Shown here: piece after piece, positions 7,460 through 16,411 of the stretch
How the letters are laid out: the number at the start of each line of letters is the position of its first letter
Numbering within the stretch: the stretch's first letter is position 1
Notes under the pieces: generated by a model
What the model was told of the DNA's origin: nothing
What the model saw: the letters and a program-made list of their open reading frames with translations, nothing else
Database searches by the model: none
Translations under genes and position numbers: made by a program
From: Falsiroseomonas frigidaquae
Lineage (GTDB): Bacteria > Pseudomonadota > Alphaproteobacteria > Acetobacterales > Acetobacteraceae
Direction of reading: 5' to 3'
DNA length: 64,000 nucleotides
NCBI RefSeq assembly: GCF_012163145.1
Contig: NZ_JAAVTX010000003.1
Span: 496,001 to 560,000, forward strand

Positions 7460-10348
7460 CTACAGCGCGCCCAGCACCGCAAACGGCGCCCATTGCGCCG
7501 GGTGGGCGCCGCCCTCCGCCTGCCGCTGCGCCAGCTGCGCCTTGCGCAGCGCCACCGCCGGCGCATCGCCGGCCTGCATCGCCTCCAGCGTCAGCACGCC
7601 GACGCGGGCGGCGGCGATGTCGTCCACATACCAATGCGTCACCATCAGCGACCGCGCGCCGGCGAAGAAGAAGGCGCGGGCGAGGGTCGAAAGGCTCTCC
7701 CCCGCCGCGATCCCGCCGCCGGAATTGCAGGCCGAGAGCAGCACCAGATTCGCATCCAGCTGCAGGTCCAGGATGGTGCCGGAGGTGATCAGCGCCTGCG
7801 CCGCATCCGGCCCGGCGGCGGCGGTGGAGGCGATGATGGCCGGCTCCGTCAGGCAGGTCAGCTCGCTCGGCAGCACGCCATGGGTGGCGAAATGCACCGT
7901 GCGGTAGGACCGAAGATCCGCCTGGCGCACCGCCTGCGCGGTGAAGGCCGCGCCGGTGCGGCTGGCCGTGGGCGGTGAGCCGGTGACCAGCGCCGCCGCC
8001 TGCAGCTCCACCTCCGCCCCACGCAGCGCGGCCAGGGAGGCGAGGCCCTGGCCGCATTCGGGCGCCGCCGGGAAGCTGCGCGCGGCGTAGCTCACCGGCA
8101 CCGGGCGGGGCGCGCCGAAGCCGATCCAGGGCTGTGGCGCCTGCGACGGCGTGACACGGCGCAGCGCCACGAGGCTGGCCGGCGCCGGCAGATGCGAGAT
8201 CGGCAGCCGGTCCAGCAGGAAGGCGGCGCCGGCATGGCCGCGCGGCTGCGGCGGCGGCGCGGTGACGAGAATGCCGTAGGGCAGCGACAGCATCGGCCCC
8301 TCCGCCACCGCCACCAGCGCCGATGCGCGGCCCAGCGGCGCGGCCACGCCGGCGAACAGCGCCTGGTGCAGATCATGCGCGGCGGCGGCATCGAAGGGGG
8401 CGTTGCCGGAGCCATCCTCCACCCCCGCCCGCACCCGCGACACCAGCGCCGCCACCTGCGCGCCATCCACGCCCAGCGGCGCCACGTTGATGGCGCCGTC
8501 CAGCAGGATGAAGCTCCAGCCCCGGCCACGTGGCGGGATGGTGCTGAGCACCAGCGCCTCCCCCGGCCGCAGCGCCGCAAGCACCTCCTCCGCGCTCGCC
8601 ACGGATTGCACGAGCTGCGCGAAGCCGGGGGCGGCGGCCTGCACAGCGGCATCGGCCTGCGCCGCCACATCCGCGCCCTGTGTGATGCGGCGGTCGAAGA
8701 CCGCCAGCTCGGCGGCGGCGGCACCTTCCGCCACGGCGGCATCACGGGCGCGATACAGCTGCACCAGCGCCCGTTCCGCATCATCCTTGGCCCGCAGCGC
8801 CTCGGCCACCGCCGGGTCCCGCGCCCCGGCCGCCAGCCGCGCGGCGGCGCTGGCGATCTGCGTGGTGGTGACGCTGCCCTGGGAAAGCTGCGCGGCCTCG
8901 AAGGCCTCGCCGGTGGCGCCGCCGGCGATGAAGGCATCGAGGCAGGGTGCGATGCGCGCGGGGGTCGTGCCTTCCCGCAGCACGCGCAGCACCGCCACCG
9001 CCTCCCGGCACAGCGCCGCCGTGGCGGGGGCGCCGTCCTGCTGTTGCGCCGCGCGCAGCAGCAGCGTCTCGGCATAGGGGCGGGAGCGCGGTACGCCGCG
9101 GGCGAAGCGAACGGCGGCGCGGGCAAAGCTGGCATCGGCGCTGGCAAGGCGGCCGATGCCCGCCGCCGCCGCGCCATCCGTGCGCGCCAGCCGCGCCGCG
9201 ATCAGGTCCGAGCCCTCCGCCCCCGGCGCCGCGCGTGCCAGCGCCTGTGCCGCCTCGGCTTCCTCGGCCGCCTCGGCATGCCGGCCCTGGCGGCTGAGCA
9301 CCGCCGCGCGGTTGCGCCGCGCCTCCACCAGCCCGAGCAGGGCACGGGCGGCGATCGGGTCCACCGCCAGGCCGCCGAGATCCAGCCCTGCCACGCTGCC
9401 GCGCGGCGCCACGCGGCCGCTGCGTGCTTGCGGCGGCACCAGCGCGCCATACAGCGTCGCACTGCGGCCGAGCGCCGCCAGCGCCGCCGCATCCTCGCCC
9501 TGGTTGGCGGCGTGCAGCCCGCGGTAATGCGCCAGCATGGCAGGCGCCAGCGGGTCCGCCGCACGCGGCGCCAGCGTGGCGGCACGGGTCAGCAGCGCCT
9601 CCGCCTCGGGGAAGCGGCCCTGGTTGGAGAGCTGCAGCGCCAGCAGCACCAGCGGCGTGAAGCGGCCGGAGGGATCGGCCCCCGGCACCCGTTCCTGCAG
9701 CGCGAGCGCGGCGCGATAGGCGGTCTCGGCGGCGACGAAGCGCTCCGCCTGGTTGGCATCCCGCCCCACGGCCATGAGCTGCTCGTAGCGGCCGAGGTCG
9801 CCGGTGGCGAAGGCCTCCCGTGCCAGGCGCGCCGCCACGCCGTCGATCGCATCCGAGGGCAGCGGCGCGGCTTCCGCGCTCAGCCGGCCGGAGAGCACGC
9901 CGATGGCACGTTCCGCCGCCGGCAGCGCCGGCAGCACGCCATCCGCCTGCCAGACCCGGCCGCCGCTTTCCGCCGCCAGCGCGAAGGCCGGCCAGCCGCC
10001 GGCGCGCCGGCGGCATTCCATCAGCGCCGCCGGCTGCCCGCCCAGCACGCGCGTGGCGCGCGGCGCGGCGCAGTCCAGCCGGGATGCGAGCGTGGTGGAG
10101 AGCAGCGCGGCGCCGGCCATGGCGTCGGGCGCGGCCACGGCGCGGATGCGCGCGCTCGGCGCCGTCCAGTCACCGCAGAACACGTCGCCGCCGGTGCCGC
10201 TGCGCGCCAGCCGGCAGGCATCGCCGGCGGCGGTGCGGCCGAGGTCGAGCATCGCGGCGCCATCGGCCGGCGTGGCGACCTGTGCGGAGGGCGGCGGCAG
10301 GGTGCAGCCGGCCAGCGCGAGCAGCAGGGCAAGCGATGAACGGCGCAT
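7460..10348 (-). CDS. CHAT-domain caspase-like lipoprotein with TPR region, TPS operon
   Basis: This 962-aa protein starts with a lipoprotein signal (LLLALAGC, lipobox Cys at about 15). A tetratricopeptide-like helical region covers roughly residues 190-440, a coiled or linker region follows, and the C-terminal 280 residues form a CHAT domain. The caspase-type dyad is intact: His about 823 in VHFATHGVL and Cys about 874 in LLSACNSGGG, followed by AFFFAGARSLMVTHW. The TpsA stop overlaps its ATG (TGATG), so it should be made with the exoprotein and its transporter. Known CHAT domains are proteases or scaffolds. Here it would face the periplasm on a lipid anchor, perhaps processing or checking TpsA. 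That function is inference. Confidence 0.85.
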   Translation of the reverse strand: MRRSSLALLLALAGCTLPPPSAQVATPADGAAMLDLGRTAAGDACRLARSGTGGDVFCGDWTAPSARIRAVAAPDAMAGAALLSTTLASRLDCAAPRATRVLGGQPAALMECRRRAGGWPAFALAAESGGRVWQADGVLPALPAAERAIGVLSGRLSAEAAPLPSDAIDGVAARLAREAFATGDLGRYEQLMAVGRDANQAERFVAAETAYRAALALQERVPGADPSGRFTPLVLLALQLSNQGRFPEAEALLTRAATLAPRAADPLAPAMLAHYRGLHAANQGEDAAALAALGRSATLYGALVPPQARSGRVAPRGSVAGLDLGGLAVDPIAARALLGLVEARRNRAAVLSRQGRHAEAAEEAEAAQALARAAPGAEGSDLIAARLARTDGAAAAGIGRLASADASFARAAVRFARGVPRSRPYAETLLLRAAQQQDGAPATAALCREAVAVLRVLREGTTPARIAPCLDAFIAGGATGEAFEAAQLSQGSVTTTQIASAAARLAAGARDPAVAEALRAKDDAERALVQLYRARDAAVAEGAAAAELAVFDRRITQGADVAAQADAAVQAAAPGFAQLVQSVASAEEVLAALRPGEALVLSTIPPRGRGWSFILLDGAINVAPLGVDGAQVAALVSRVRAGVEDGSGNAPFDAAAAHDLHQALFAGVAAPLGRASALVAVAEGPMLSLPYGILVTAPPPQPRGHAGAAFLLDRLPISHLPAPASLVALRRVTPSQAPQPWIGFGAPRPVPVSYAARSFPAAPECGQGLASLAALRGAEVELQAAALVTGSPPTASRTGAAFTAQAVRQADLRSYRTVHFATHGVLPSELTCLTEPAIIASTAAAGPDAAQALITSGTILDLQLDANLVLLSACNSGGGIAAGESLSTLARAFFFAGARSLMVTHWYVDDIAAARVGVLTLEAMQAGDAPAVALRKAQLAQRQAEGGAHPAQWAPFAVLGAL

Positions 10349-13300
10349 CAGAAATCGCCTCCGCGGATGTTGGGCGGCGCCAGGTCTTCCGCTTCGGAGC
10401 GGTCACGCGCGAAGCTGCCGCTGACATAGGGGACGGAGGGACGGGTCTGCGCCACGGATGCGGCCAGCGCCGCCGGGTCCAGCACCTGAATTACCGGCGC
10501 CGGGTTGTCGGTCACGGTGAAGGCGCCTTCCGGCAGCGTCACCAGGCCCGGTGCCGGCTCCCCAGGCACCACCGGGATTTCGGGCGGCGCCTCGCCCGGC
10601 CCCTCCGGCGTGCCCGGGATCTCGGGCTCACCCGGTATCTCCGGCTCGCCGGGGCCTTCCTCCGGCGGCACGGGCGGCACCGCGCCACACAGCGGAACGC
10701 CGATCGGGCAGCCATTGAACAGGAAGGCGGTCGGCTCCGGCGGGTCCGGCAACGGCGTGCCGGTGGCGCTGCTGCGCCGTCCCTCCGCCGCGGCCGGGCC
10801 ACCGCCGATGCTGGCGATGCTGCCGGTCAGCGCGGCGCCGCTGCCGCCCCGGACCTCCAGCGCCAGCGCATCCAGCGCCCCGGTGGCGCGGCCGCCGACG
10901 CCCAGTTGCAGCCGCACCGGCGTGTTGCTGGCATCAAGCGCATCGAAGCTGATGCTGGGTGCGGCGATGCGCAGCAGGCTGCCGGTGGCGATACCGCCGA
11001 GGCTGGCGCTGCTCACCGCCTCCACCCCGATCACACCGAGCGCCGAGAGCAGCCCGTCCACCGCCACGTTGTCGCCGCGCAGCAGCAGGTCGCCACTGCG
11101 TGCGATGGCGGAGAAGCCGTTGACCGCCAGCGCGCCGGTGGCGTCGAGCGTGGTGGTGGCGCCGGTCGCGGTGCCGTCGATCAGCAGGTCGCCGGCCTGG
11201 GTGATGGCCAGCGTGCCGCCGGCCCGCAGCGTGCGCCCGGCCGGCAGCGCCAGCAGCGGCGCGGCGTTGTTCAGCAGGAAGTCGCCGGTCCCGGCATCGA
11301 AGCCCTCGATCGCGGCGATCTGGTTGGCGCCCTCCAGGAAGGCGCCGCCGGTGGCGCTGCCGGACAGGGCGGCGGCGATCACCGCGCCACCAGGTGCCTG
11401 GGTCAGCGTGCCGGTCACGTCCAGCGCCACGGCCTGTCCGGTGGCGTCGAGGCTGCCGGCCACCAGCAGGTTGCCGCTGTTGCGCAAGGTGAGGCCGCCG
11501 CCAAGGCTGGAGGTGCCCAGCGCACCGATCAGGTTCGTTCCCTCCAGCGTCACTGCGCCAGTGGCGTCCAGCACCAGCAGTGGCGCCTCGATGCGGCCGG
11601 CGCCGGTGGACAGGATGGTGTTGCCGACGAGCGTCACGGCATTGCCCGCCTGCAGCAGCCCTGCGAGCCCGATGTCGCCACCGACCGCCTGCAGCGCGAT
11701 GCCATCCGCTGAGATGGTGCCGTCCACGGCGATGCCGCCGCTGTTGGTCAGCGCCACCTCGCCGGTGGCGAGCAGGCTGGCGCCGGTCGGCACAATCAGC
11801 AGGGGCGTCGCGTTGTTCAGGAGGAAGCCGCCCGTGCCGGCGTCGAAGCCGCCGATCGCCGCCACCTGGTTCGACCCGGCCAGCGTGGCGCCGCCAGTGG
11901 CGCGGCCGCTGAGGGTGTCGGCGATCAGCGCGCCACCAGGCGCCTGGGTCAGCGTGCCGGTGACGTCCAGCGCCACGGCCTGGCCGCTGGCGTCGAGGTT
12001 GCCGGTCAGCAGCAGGTTTCCGGCGTTGCGGAAGCTGAGACCGCCGCCCAGGCTGGCCGGCCCGAGCGCCGCCACCAGATTCGCACCATCCAGCGTCACC
12101 GCGCCGGTCGCGTCCAGGGCGAGCGAGCCCGCCTCGATCCGCCCCGCGCCGCTGGACTGGATGACATTGCCGATCAGCGTGACGCCGTTGCCCGCCTGCA
12201 GCAGCCCCGCCAGGCCGATGTCGCCGCCGGTCGCCTGCAGCGCGATGCCATCCGCCGCGATAGTGCCATCCACGGCGATGCCACCGCTGTTGGTCAGCAC
12301 CACATCACCGCCGGCGAGGAGGCTGGCGCCTGCTGGCAGGCTGAGTGACAGCCCGCTGTTGTTCAGCAGGAAGTCGCCGGTGCCGGCGTCGAAGCCATCG
12401 ATGCGCGACAGGCTGTTCAGGCCCAGCAGCGAGGCGCCGCCGGTCGCGCGGCCACTGAGGGAGGTCGCCTGCAGCCCGCCCGCCGACTGGGTCAGTACGC
12501 CCGTGACATCCAGCGCCACGCCGAAACCGGACGCCTGCACCAGGCCGCCCAGCAGCAGGTCGCCGACATTGGTGAAGGCGATGTTGCCCTCGGCGGAGGA
12601 CGCGCCCAGCGTGGCAACCGTATTCGCACCCGACAGCGTCACGGCACCGGCGGAGGAGAAACTCAGCTGCGAAGCTGCGATCCGCCCGGCACCCACCTCC
12701 GTGATGCCGTCCGCGGCGGAAAGCGTCGCCGTTCCATCTGTCTGCAGCAGCCCATCCAGCGGCAGCGCACCGCTGCTGCGCAACGCGAAACCCGAGGTCG
12801 CCGTGAAGTCGCCGAGCGTGCCGGGCTGGTTGCCCTCGTTGTCCAGCGTGACTGCGCCGCCCACCACACCGGTCAGCCGCGCCACATCCAGATCGGCCCC
12901 CGCCACCTGCGTCACCGCGCCCAGGCTGCGCAGGTCCAGCGTACCCTCCAGCGCCAGCGGCCCGCCGAAGCGCAGGGTGGTCGCCGTGGTTTCCGTCACG
13001 TCGCGGAAGGTCGTGGCGCCAAGCCGCAGCGTCGTCGGCTGGATGGCGGCGAAGGCTGCCGGCGTCAGGTTCAGGCTGCCCGGCTCGGGCACCGGGAACA
13101 CCACGGCGAGGTCGCCCGGCACCGCCGGCGCCACCTCCACCAGCCCGCCGCGGATGAAGGCGCCGGTCAGCACGGACAGGTCGCCGACGCGCAGCGAGAC
13201 GCGGCCCGCCCCGGCATCCAGGCTGGCCGTCGTGCCCAGGCTCAGCGCGGCATCGGTCCGCAGCCCGATATTCGCCGCGGCGATGCTGCTGCCCTCCAGC

Positions 13301-16300
13301 AGGATCGGCGTGCTGCCATTGTCCAGCACGAAGTCGCCGGGGATGGCGATGCTGGCCAGGTTGCCGGTGATGGCATTGCGCAGACCGGTCTGGTCGCCGC
13401 CACGGTCCAGAATGGCGTTGCCTCCCGAGAGCAGGTTCAGATTCTGCCCGACCAGCCGCCCGGCAGTCTGCTGGATGCCGCCCGTGCCGGCGCCGAGGAA
13501 GATCTGGTTCAAGCCGCCCGCATCGCCCAGCGTGCCGGCGAGGAAAAGCCCGCCGGCCAGGTCGGAGGATTCCGAGGAGGGGTTGAAGCCGGCCGCCACA
13601 TCCACGGCCGCCGCGCCATCCGCCCGCACCGTGCTGCCGGCCGCCAGGGTGACGTTGCCGCTGGCGCGCAGCGCGGCACCCTGGCCGCCGCTGACGATGC
13701 CGCTGACCAGCAGGTCGCCGCCCTGCACATCGATGCTGGCGAAGGCGTTCTCCGCGACGAAGGGGCCTGCCACCTCCAGCGAGGTGACGTTGCGAAGCTG
13801 CACGACATCGTTGAAGCCGCCGCCGACCAGTTGCTGCACCACCGCGATCTCGTTGTCGCCGCCGAGGCTGATGCCGCTCGGCGTCGTCGCATCCAGCGCG
13901 CCCAGCAGCAGGCGCGAACCCTCCGCCTGGCTGAGCCGCCCCCCGCGAAGTCGCAGCGTGAAGGTCTCGCCGACGCGGATGTCACCGGACAGCGCCGTCG
14001 CACCCTCGCCGAGCGACGCGGTCAGGCTGTAGTTGCCGCCCACATCACTGGGCCCGATCCCGCCGAGGATGTTGCCCGCCAGCGGATCGACCGGCGTCAC
14101 GGCCAGCGCGGCATCGCCCGGCGTGGCGACGCGAAGCTGGCCGCTCGTGAAGATCCGCCCGCCACTCTGGTCGATGCCGCCAGCCCCGGCGGTCATGGTC
14201 AGGTTCTGCGCCGCGATGATGCCGCCATCCTGCAGGATGCCGCCGGCCCCGGCCGTCAGTTCCACATCATTCGGACTGCCATCGCTGAAGGCGCCTTGGA
14301 TGACGCCGGTCAGGCGCAGCGCCGCAGCCGCGGCGGCATCCGGCGCGCCGGTCGCGAAGTCGAATCCCGCGATCAGGCGCAGCCCGTCGCCTTCCACCCG
14401 CCCGGTTTCCGGCACCACGATGTCGCCGGTCGCGCGCAGCGTGACGGCGAAGGGGCCGGCGCCGGCGCGCACCTCGCCATTCACCGTCAGCGTGCCGCCC
14501 TCAACGTCGATCTGCACCTGGTCCGCACGCACCGTCTGGCCGGCCAGGATGGTCAGCGGCGCGGTGTTGCGGAACTGCAGCGTGAAGGCATCCAGGCGGC
14601 CCAGGCTGGCGATGGCGTTGTCGCCCTGCAGGTTGATCTGGTCGAAGCTGCCGGGGATGGAATCGGCGCCACTGTCGAGCACGCCGCCGAGGAAGCGCCC
14701 GTCGCCCGACTGCACGATGTTGTTGCCGAGGAAATCCGGCGTCTGCAGGTTGATGCGCCCGGTCGCCGGCACCTGCACCAGCGCGTTGATGGCGATCTGC
14801 GCGCCGGACAGCACCAACACCAGCGCCGGGTCCGCGTCCTGCAGCACCAGCGGGGCGTTGATCGTGAGGTTGTTGCCGGCCACCAGCGCCAGCCCGCCCA
14901 GCGCCTTGGTCAGCGCCACCTCCACCGTCAGGTCCTGCGTCGCCTCCAGACGCAGGTTGCCGGCGAAGCCGCCGACCACGCCGGTGGCGATGAAGGAATC
15001 ATTGCCCTCGCCGCCGCTCAGCACGCCGTCATCCAGCAGCGCCGGGTCGATGTTCACGCGCGGGTCGTCATCGGCCACGATGGTCAGCAGCACCGGGTCC
15101 AGCAGGATGCTGCCCGCCTCGCCCTGCGGCGCCGCCACGTCGATCCCGCCCGTGATGGCAAGCCGGTTCTGGCCGGAGACCTCGACGAAGCCGCCATCGC
15201 CGCCCTGCGGCCCGCCGCGCGCGGAAATCGCGCCGGCATGCACGGTGGCCTCGATCGAATTGACCAGCACCTCCCCGCCCGCGCCGCGCTCCGTCGCATC
15301 GGCGCGGATGGTGGCGCCGCTGGCGATGGTGGTGCGGCGCGCCATGCGGGGCGCGACCGGGCCGCGCCGGTCCGTGCCCAGCGCCACGCGGCCGCCACCG
15401 GCCCGGCCGGATGCCTCGATGCGCGCGGTACCCGCGACCGCCACGCGATCCGCCTGCGCCGCGATGCTGCCGCCCGTCCCACCGGCCTCCGGCGCACTGG
15501 CGGTGACCTCGCCCTCGATCCGCACGGAGCCGCCGGTGCCCTGCACCAGCACGCGCCCCGCCCGGGCGCCGCCGGTGCCATCGGCGGCGATGCGGCCGCC
15601 GGCGCGCACCAGGTCCTGCACGATGCCGTCGGCGGCCTGCGCCGTCAGCAGCACGGTGCCGCCGGGGGCGTCGATCAGGCCGCTGTTGCTGACCAGCGCC
15701 TCCCCATTCGCGGGCGCGCGGCGCACCGGGCCGGTGACCTCCAGCGACAGCAGCCCGTCGCCATGCAGGTCGATCGCATGCGTCTCCGCGCCGCCCAGCA
15801 CCACGCGGCCCATGCGGGCGGCGATGGTGCCGCGATTGGCCACCTGGGGCGCCACCAGCGCGGCCAGCCCGGCCTCCCGCACCGTGATGCTGCCCTGGTT
15901 CTCGATCCGCGCACCGGGCTGGCCGGGACGGTCGAAATGCAGCCGCGCGCCGCCGGCCATGAAGGCCTGGTTGCTGATATCGGCGGTGGAGATGATGACG
16001 GATTGCGCCTGCACCTGCGCGCCCGGCGTCACCAGCACGCCGGATTGGTTGACCAGCGCGATCTGCCCATTCGCCGTCATCCGCCCGGCAATCACGGAGG
16101 GGTCCGGCCCGGTCACCCGGTTCAGCGTGATGGACCCGGCGGAGGGCTGCTGGAACTGCACCGTGTGGTCACGGCCGATGTTGAAGCTGCGCCAGTCCAG
16201 CACCGCGCGGTCGGAGGATTGATGCACGCTGGTCAGCGCCGGGTTCTGCGCGATGCTGGCGCTGCCGGCCACCACCTGGCCGCCCTGCGGCCGCGCATCG

Positions 16301-16398
16301 GGCGCGATCTGCGCGAGCGCCGCGCCGGCCATGATGGGCACCAGCGCGGTGCCGCAGAGCAGGCTGTGGCGCCAGTTCCGGGTGCGGGTCGCGGCCAT
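10348..16398 (-). CDS. TpsA-type filamentous hemagglutinin-like exoprotein
   Basis: This 2016-aa two-partner secretion exoprotein begins with a Sec signal (MAATRTRNW to AGAALA). A TPS domain follows over about residues 30-280, including SSDRAVLDWRSFNIG, LNRVTG, and LVNQSGVLVTPGAQV, which is a variant of the usual NPNGI segment. The remainder is a repetitive Ala/Gly/Leu/Thr-rich beta-helix, with two full 182-residue repeats near the C-terminal third. A Pro/Glu-rich hinge (about 1890-1930) precedes a short C-terminal segment. Cysteines are nearly absent, as is typical of secreted beta-helices. The start is the ATG at 16396-16398 with GAAGGGA upstream, 13 bp after the transporter gene. It is probably an adhesin or matrix protein. 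Confidence 0.88.
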   Translation of the reverse strand: MAATRTRNWRHSLLCGTALVPIMAGAALAQIAPDARPQGGQVVAGSASIAQNPALTSVHQSSDRAVLDWRSFNIGRDHTVQFQQPSAGSITLNRVTGPDPSVIAGRMTANGQIALVNQSGVLVTPGAQVQAQSVIISTADISNQAFMAGGARLHFDRPGQPGARIENQGSITVREAGLAALVAPQVANRGTIAARMGRVVLGGAETHAIDLHGDGLLSLEVTGPVRRAPANGEALVSNSGLIDAPGGTVLLTAQAADGIVQDLVRAGGRIAADGTGGARAGRVLVQGTGGSVRIEGEVTASAPEAGGTGGSIAAQADRVAVAGTARIEASGRAGGGRVALGTDRRGPVAPRMARRTTIASGATIRADATERGAGGEVLVNSIEATVHAGAISARGGPQGGDGGFVEVSGQNRLAITGGIDVAAPQGEAGSILLDPVLLTIVADDDPRVNIDPALLDDGVLSGGEGNDSFIATGVVGGFAGNLRLEATQDLTVEVALTKALGGLALVAGNNLTINAPLVLQDADPALVLVLSGAQIAINALVQVPATGRINLQTPDFLGNNIVQSGDGRFLGGVLDSGADSIPGSFDQINLQGDNAIASLGRLDAFTLQFRNTAPLTILAGQTVRADQVQIDVEGGTLTVNGEVRAGAGPFAVTLRATGDIVVPETGRVEGDGLRLIAGFDFATGAPDAAAAAALRLTGVIQGAFSDGSPNDVELTAGAGGILQDGGIIAAQNLTMTAGAGGIDQSGGRIFTSGQLRVATPGDAALAVTPVDPLAGNILGGIGPSDVGGNYSLTASLGEGATALSGDIRVGETFTLRLRGGRLSQAEGSRLLLGALDATTPSGISLGGDNEIAVVQQLVGGGFNDVVQLRNVTSLEVAGPFVAENAFASIDVQGGDLLVSGIVSGGQGAALRASGNVTLAAGSTVRADGAAAVDVAAGFNPSSESSDLAGGLFLAGTLGDAGGLNQIFLGAGTGGIQQTAGRLVGQNLNLLSGGNAILDRGGDQTGLRNAITGNLASIAIPGDFVLDNGSTPILLEGSSIAAANIGLRTDAALSLGTTASLDAGAGRVSLRVGDLSVLTGAFIRGGLVEVAPAVPGDLAVVFPVPEPGSLNLTPAAFAAIQPTTLRLGATTFRDVTETTATTLRFGGPLALEGTLDLRSLGAVTQVAGADLDVARLTGVVGGAVTLDNEGNQPGTLGDFTATSGFALRSSGALPLDGLLQTDGTATLSAADGITEVGAGRIAASQLSFSSAGAVTLSGANTVATLGASSAEGNIAFTNVGDLLLGGLVQASGFGVALDVTGVLTQSAGGLQATSLSGRATGGASLLGLNSLSRIDGFDAGTGDFLLNNSGLSLSLPAGASLLAGGDVVLTNSGGIAVDGTIAADGIALQATGGDIGLAGLLQAGNGVTLIGNVIQSSGAGRIEAGSLALDATGAVTLDGANLVAALGPASLGGGLSFRNAGNLLLTGNLDASGQAVALDVTGTLTQAPGGALIADTLSGRATGGATLAGSNQVAAIGGFDAGTGGFLLNNATPLLIVPTGASLLATGEVALTNSGGIAVDGTISADGIALQAVGGDIGLAGLLQAGNAVTLVGNTILSTGAGRIEAPLLVLDATGAVTLEGTNLIGALGTSSLGGGLTLRNSGNLLVAGSLDATGQAVALDVTGTLTQAPGGAVIAAALSGSATGGAFLEGANQIAAIEGFDAGTGDFLLNNAAPLLALPAGRTLRAGGTLAITQAGDLLIDGTATGATTTLDATGALAVNGFSAIARSGDLLLRGDNVAVDGLLSALGVIGVEAVSSASLGGIATGSLLRIAAPSISFDALDASNTPVRLQLGVGGRATGALDALALEVRGGSGAALTGSIASIGGGPAAAEGRRSSATGTPLPDPPEPTAFLFNGCPIGVPLCGAVPPVPPEEGPGEPEIPGEPEIPGTPEGPGEAPPEIPVVPGEPAPGLVTLPEGAFTVTDNPAPVIQVLDPAALAASVAQTRPSVPYVSGSFARDRSEAEDLAPPNIRGGDF
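11225..12600 (-). repeat. 546-bp tandem repeats inside tpsA
   Basis: Two complete 546-bp (182-residue) units are seen at 11225-11770 and 11771-12316, followed by a partial third unit to about 12600. Shared protein landmarks are LTNSGGIAVDGTI, GGDIGLAGLLQAGN, VALDVTGTLTQAPGG and GFDAGTGxFLLNN. The copies have diverged in places but keep register exactly. They lengthen the beta-helix and are a likely place for recombination and length variation. Confidence 0.85.
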
Positions 16399-16411
16399 GG
16401 CGGAAATCCCT

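Noticed and set aside
10505-14032. A 1175-codon frame on the plus strand opposite tpsA
   Set aside because: It is Ser/Pro/Ala-rich low-complexity translation of the antisense of a repetitive beta-helix gene, with no domain and no promoter or ribosome site.
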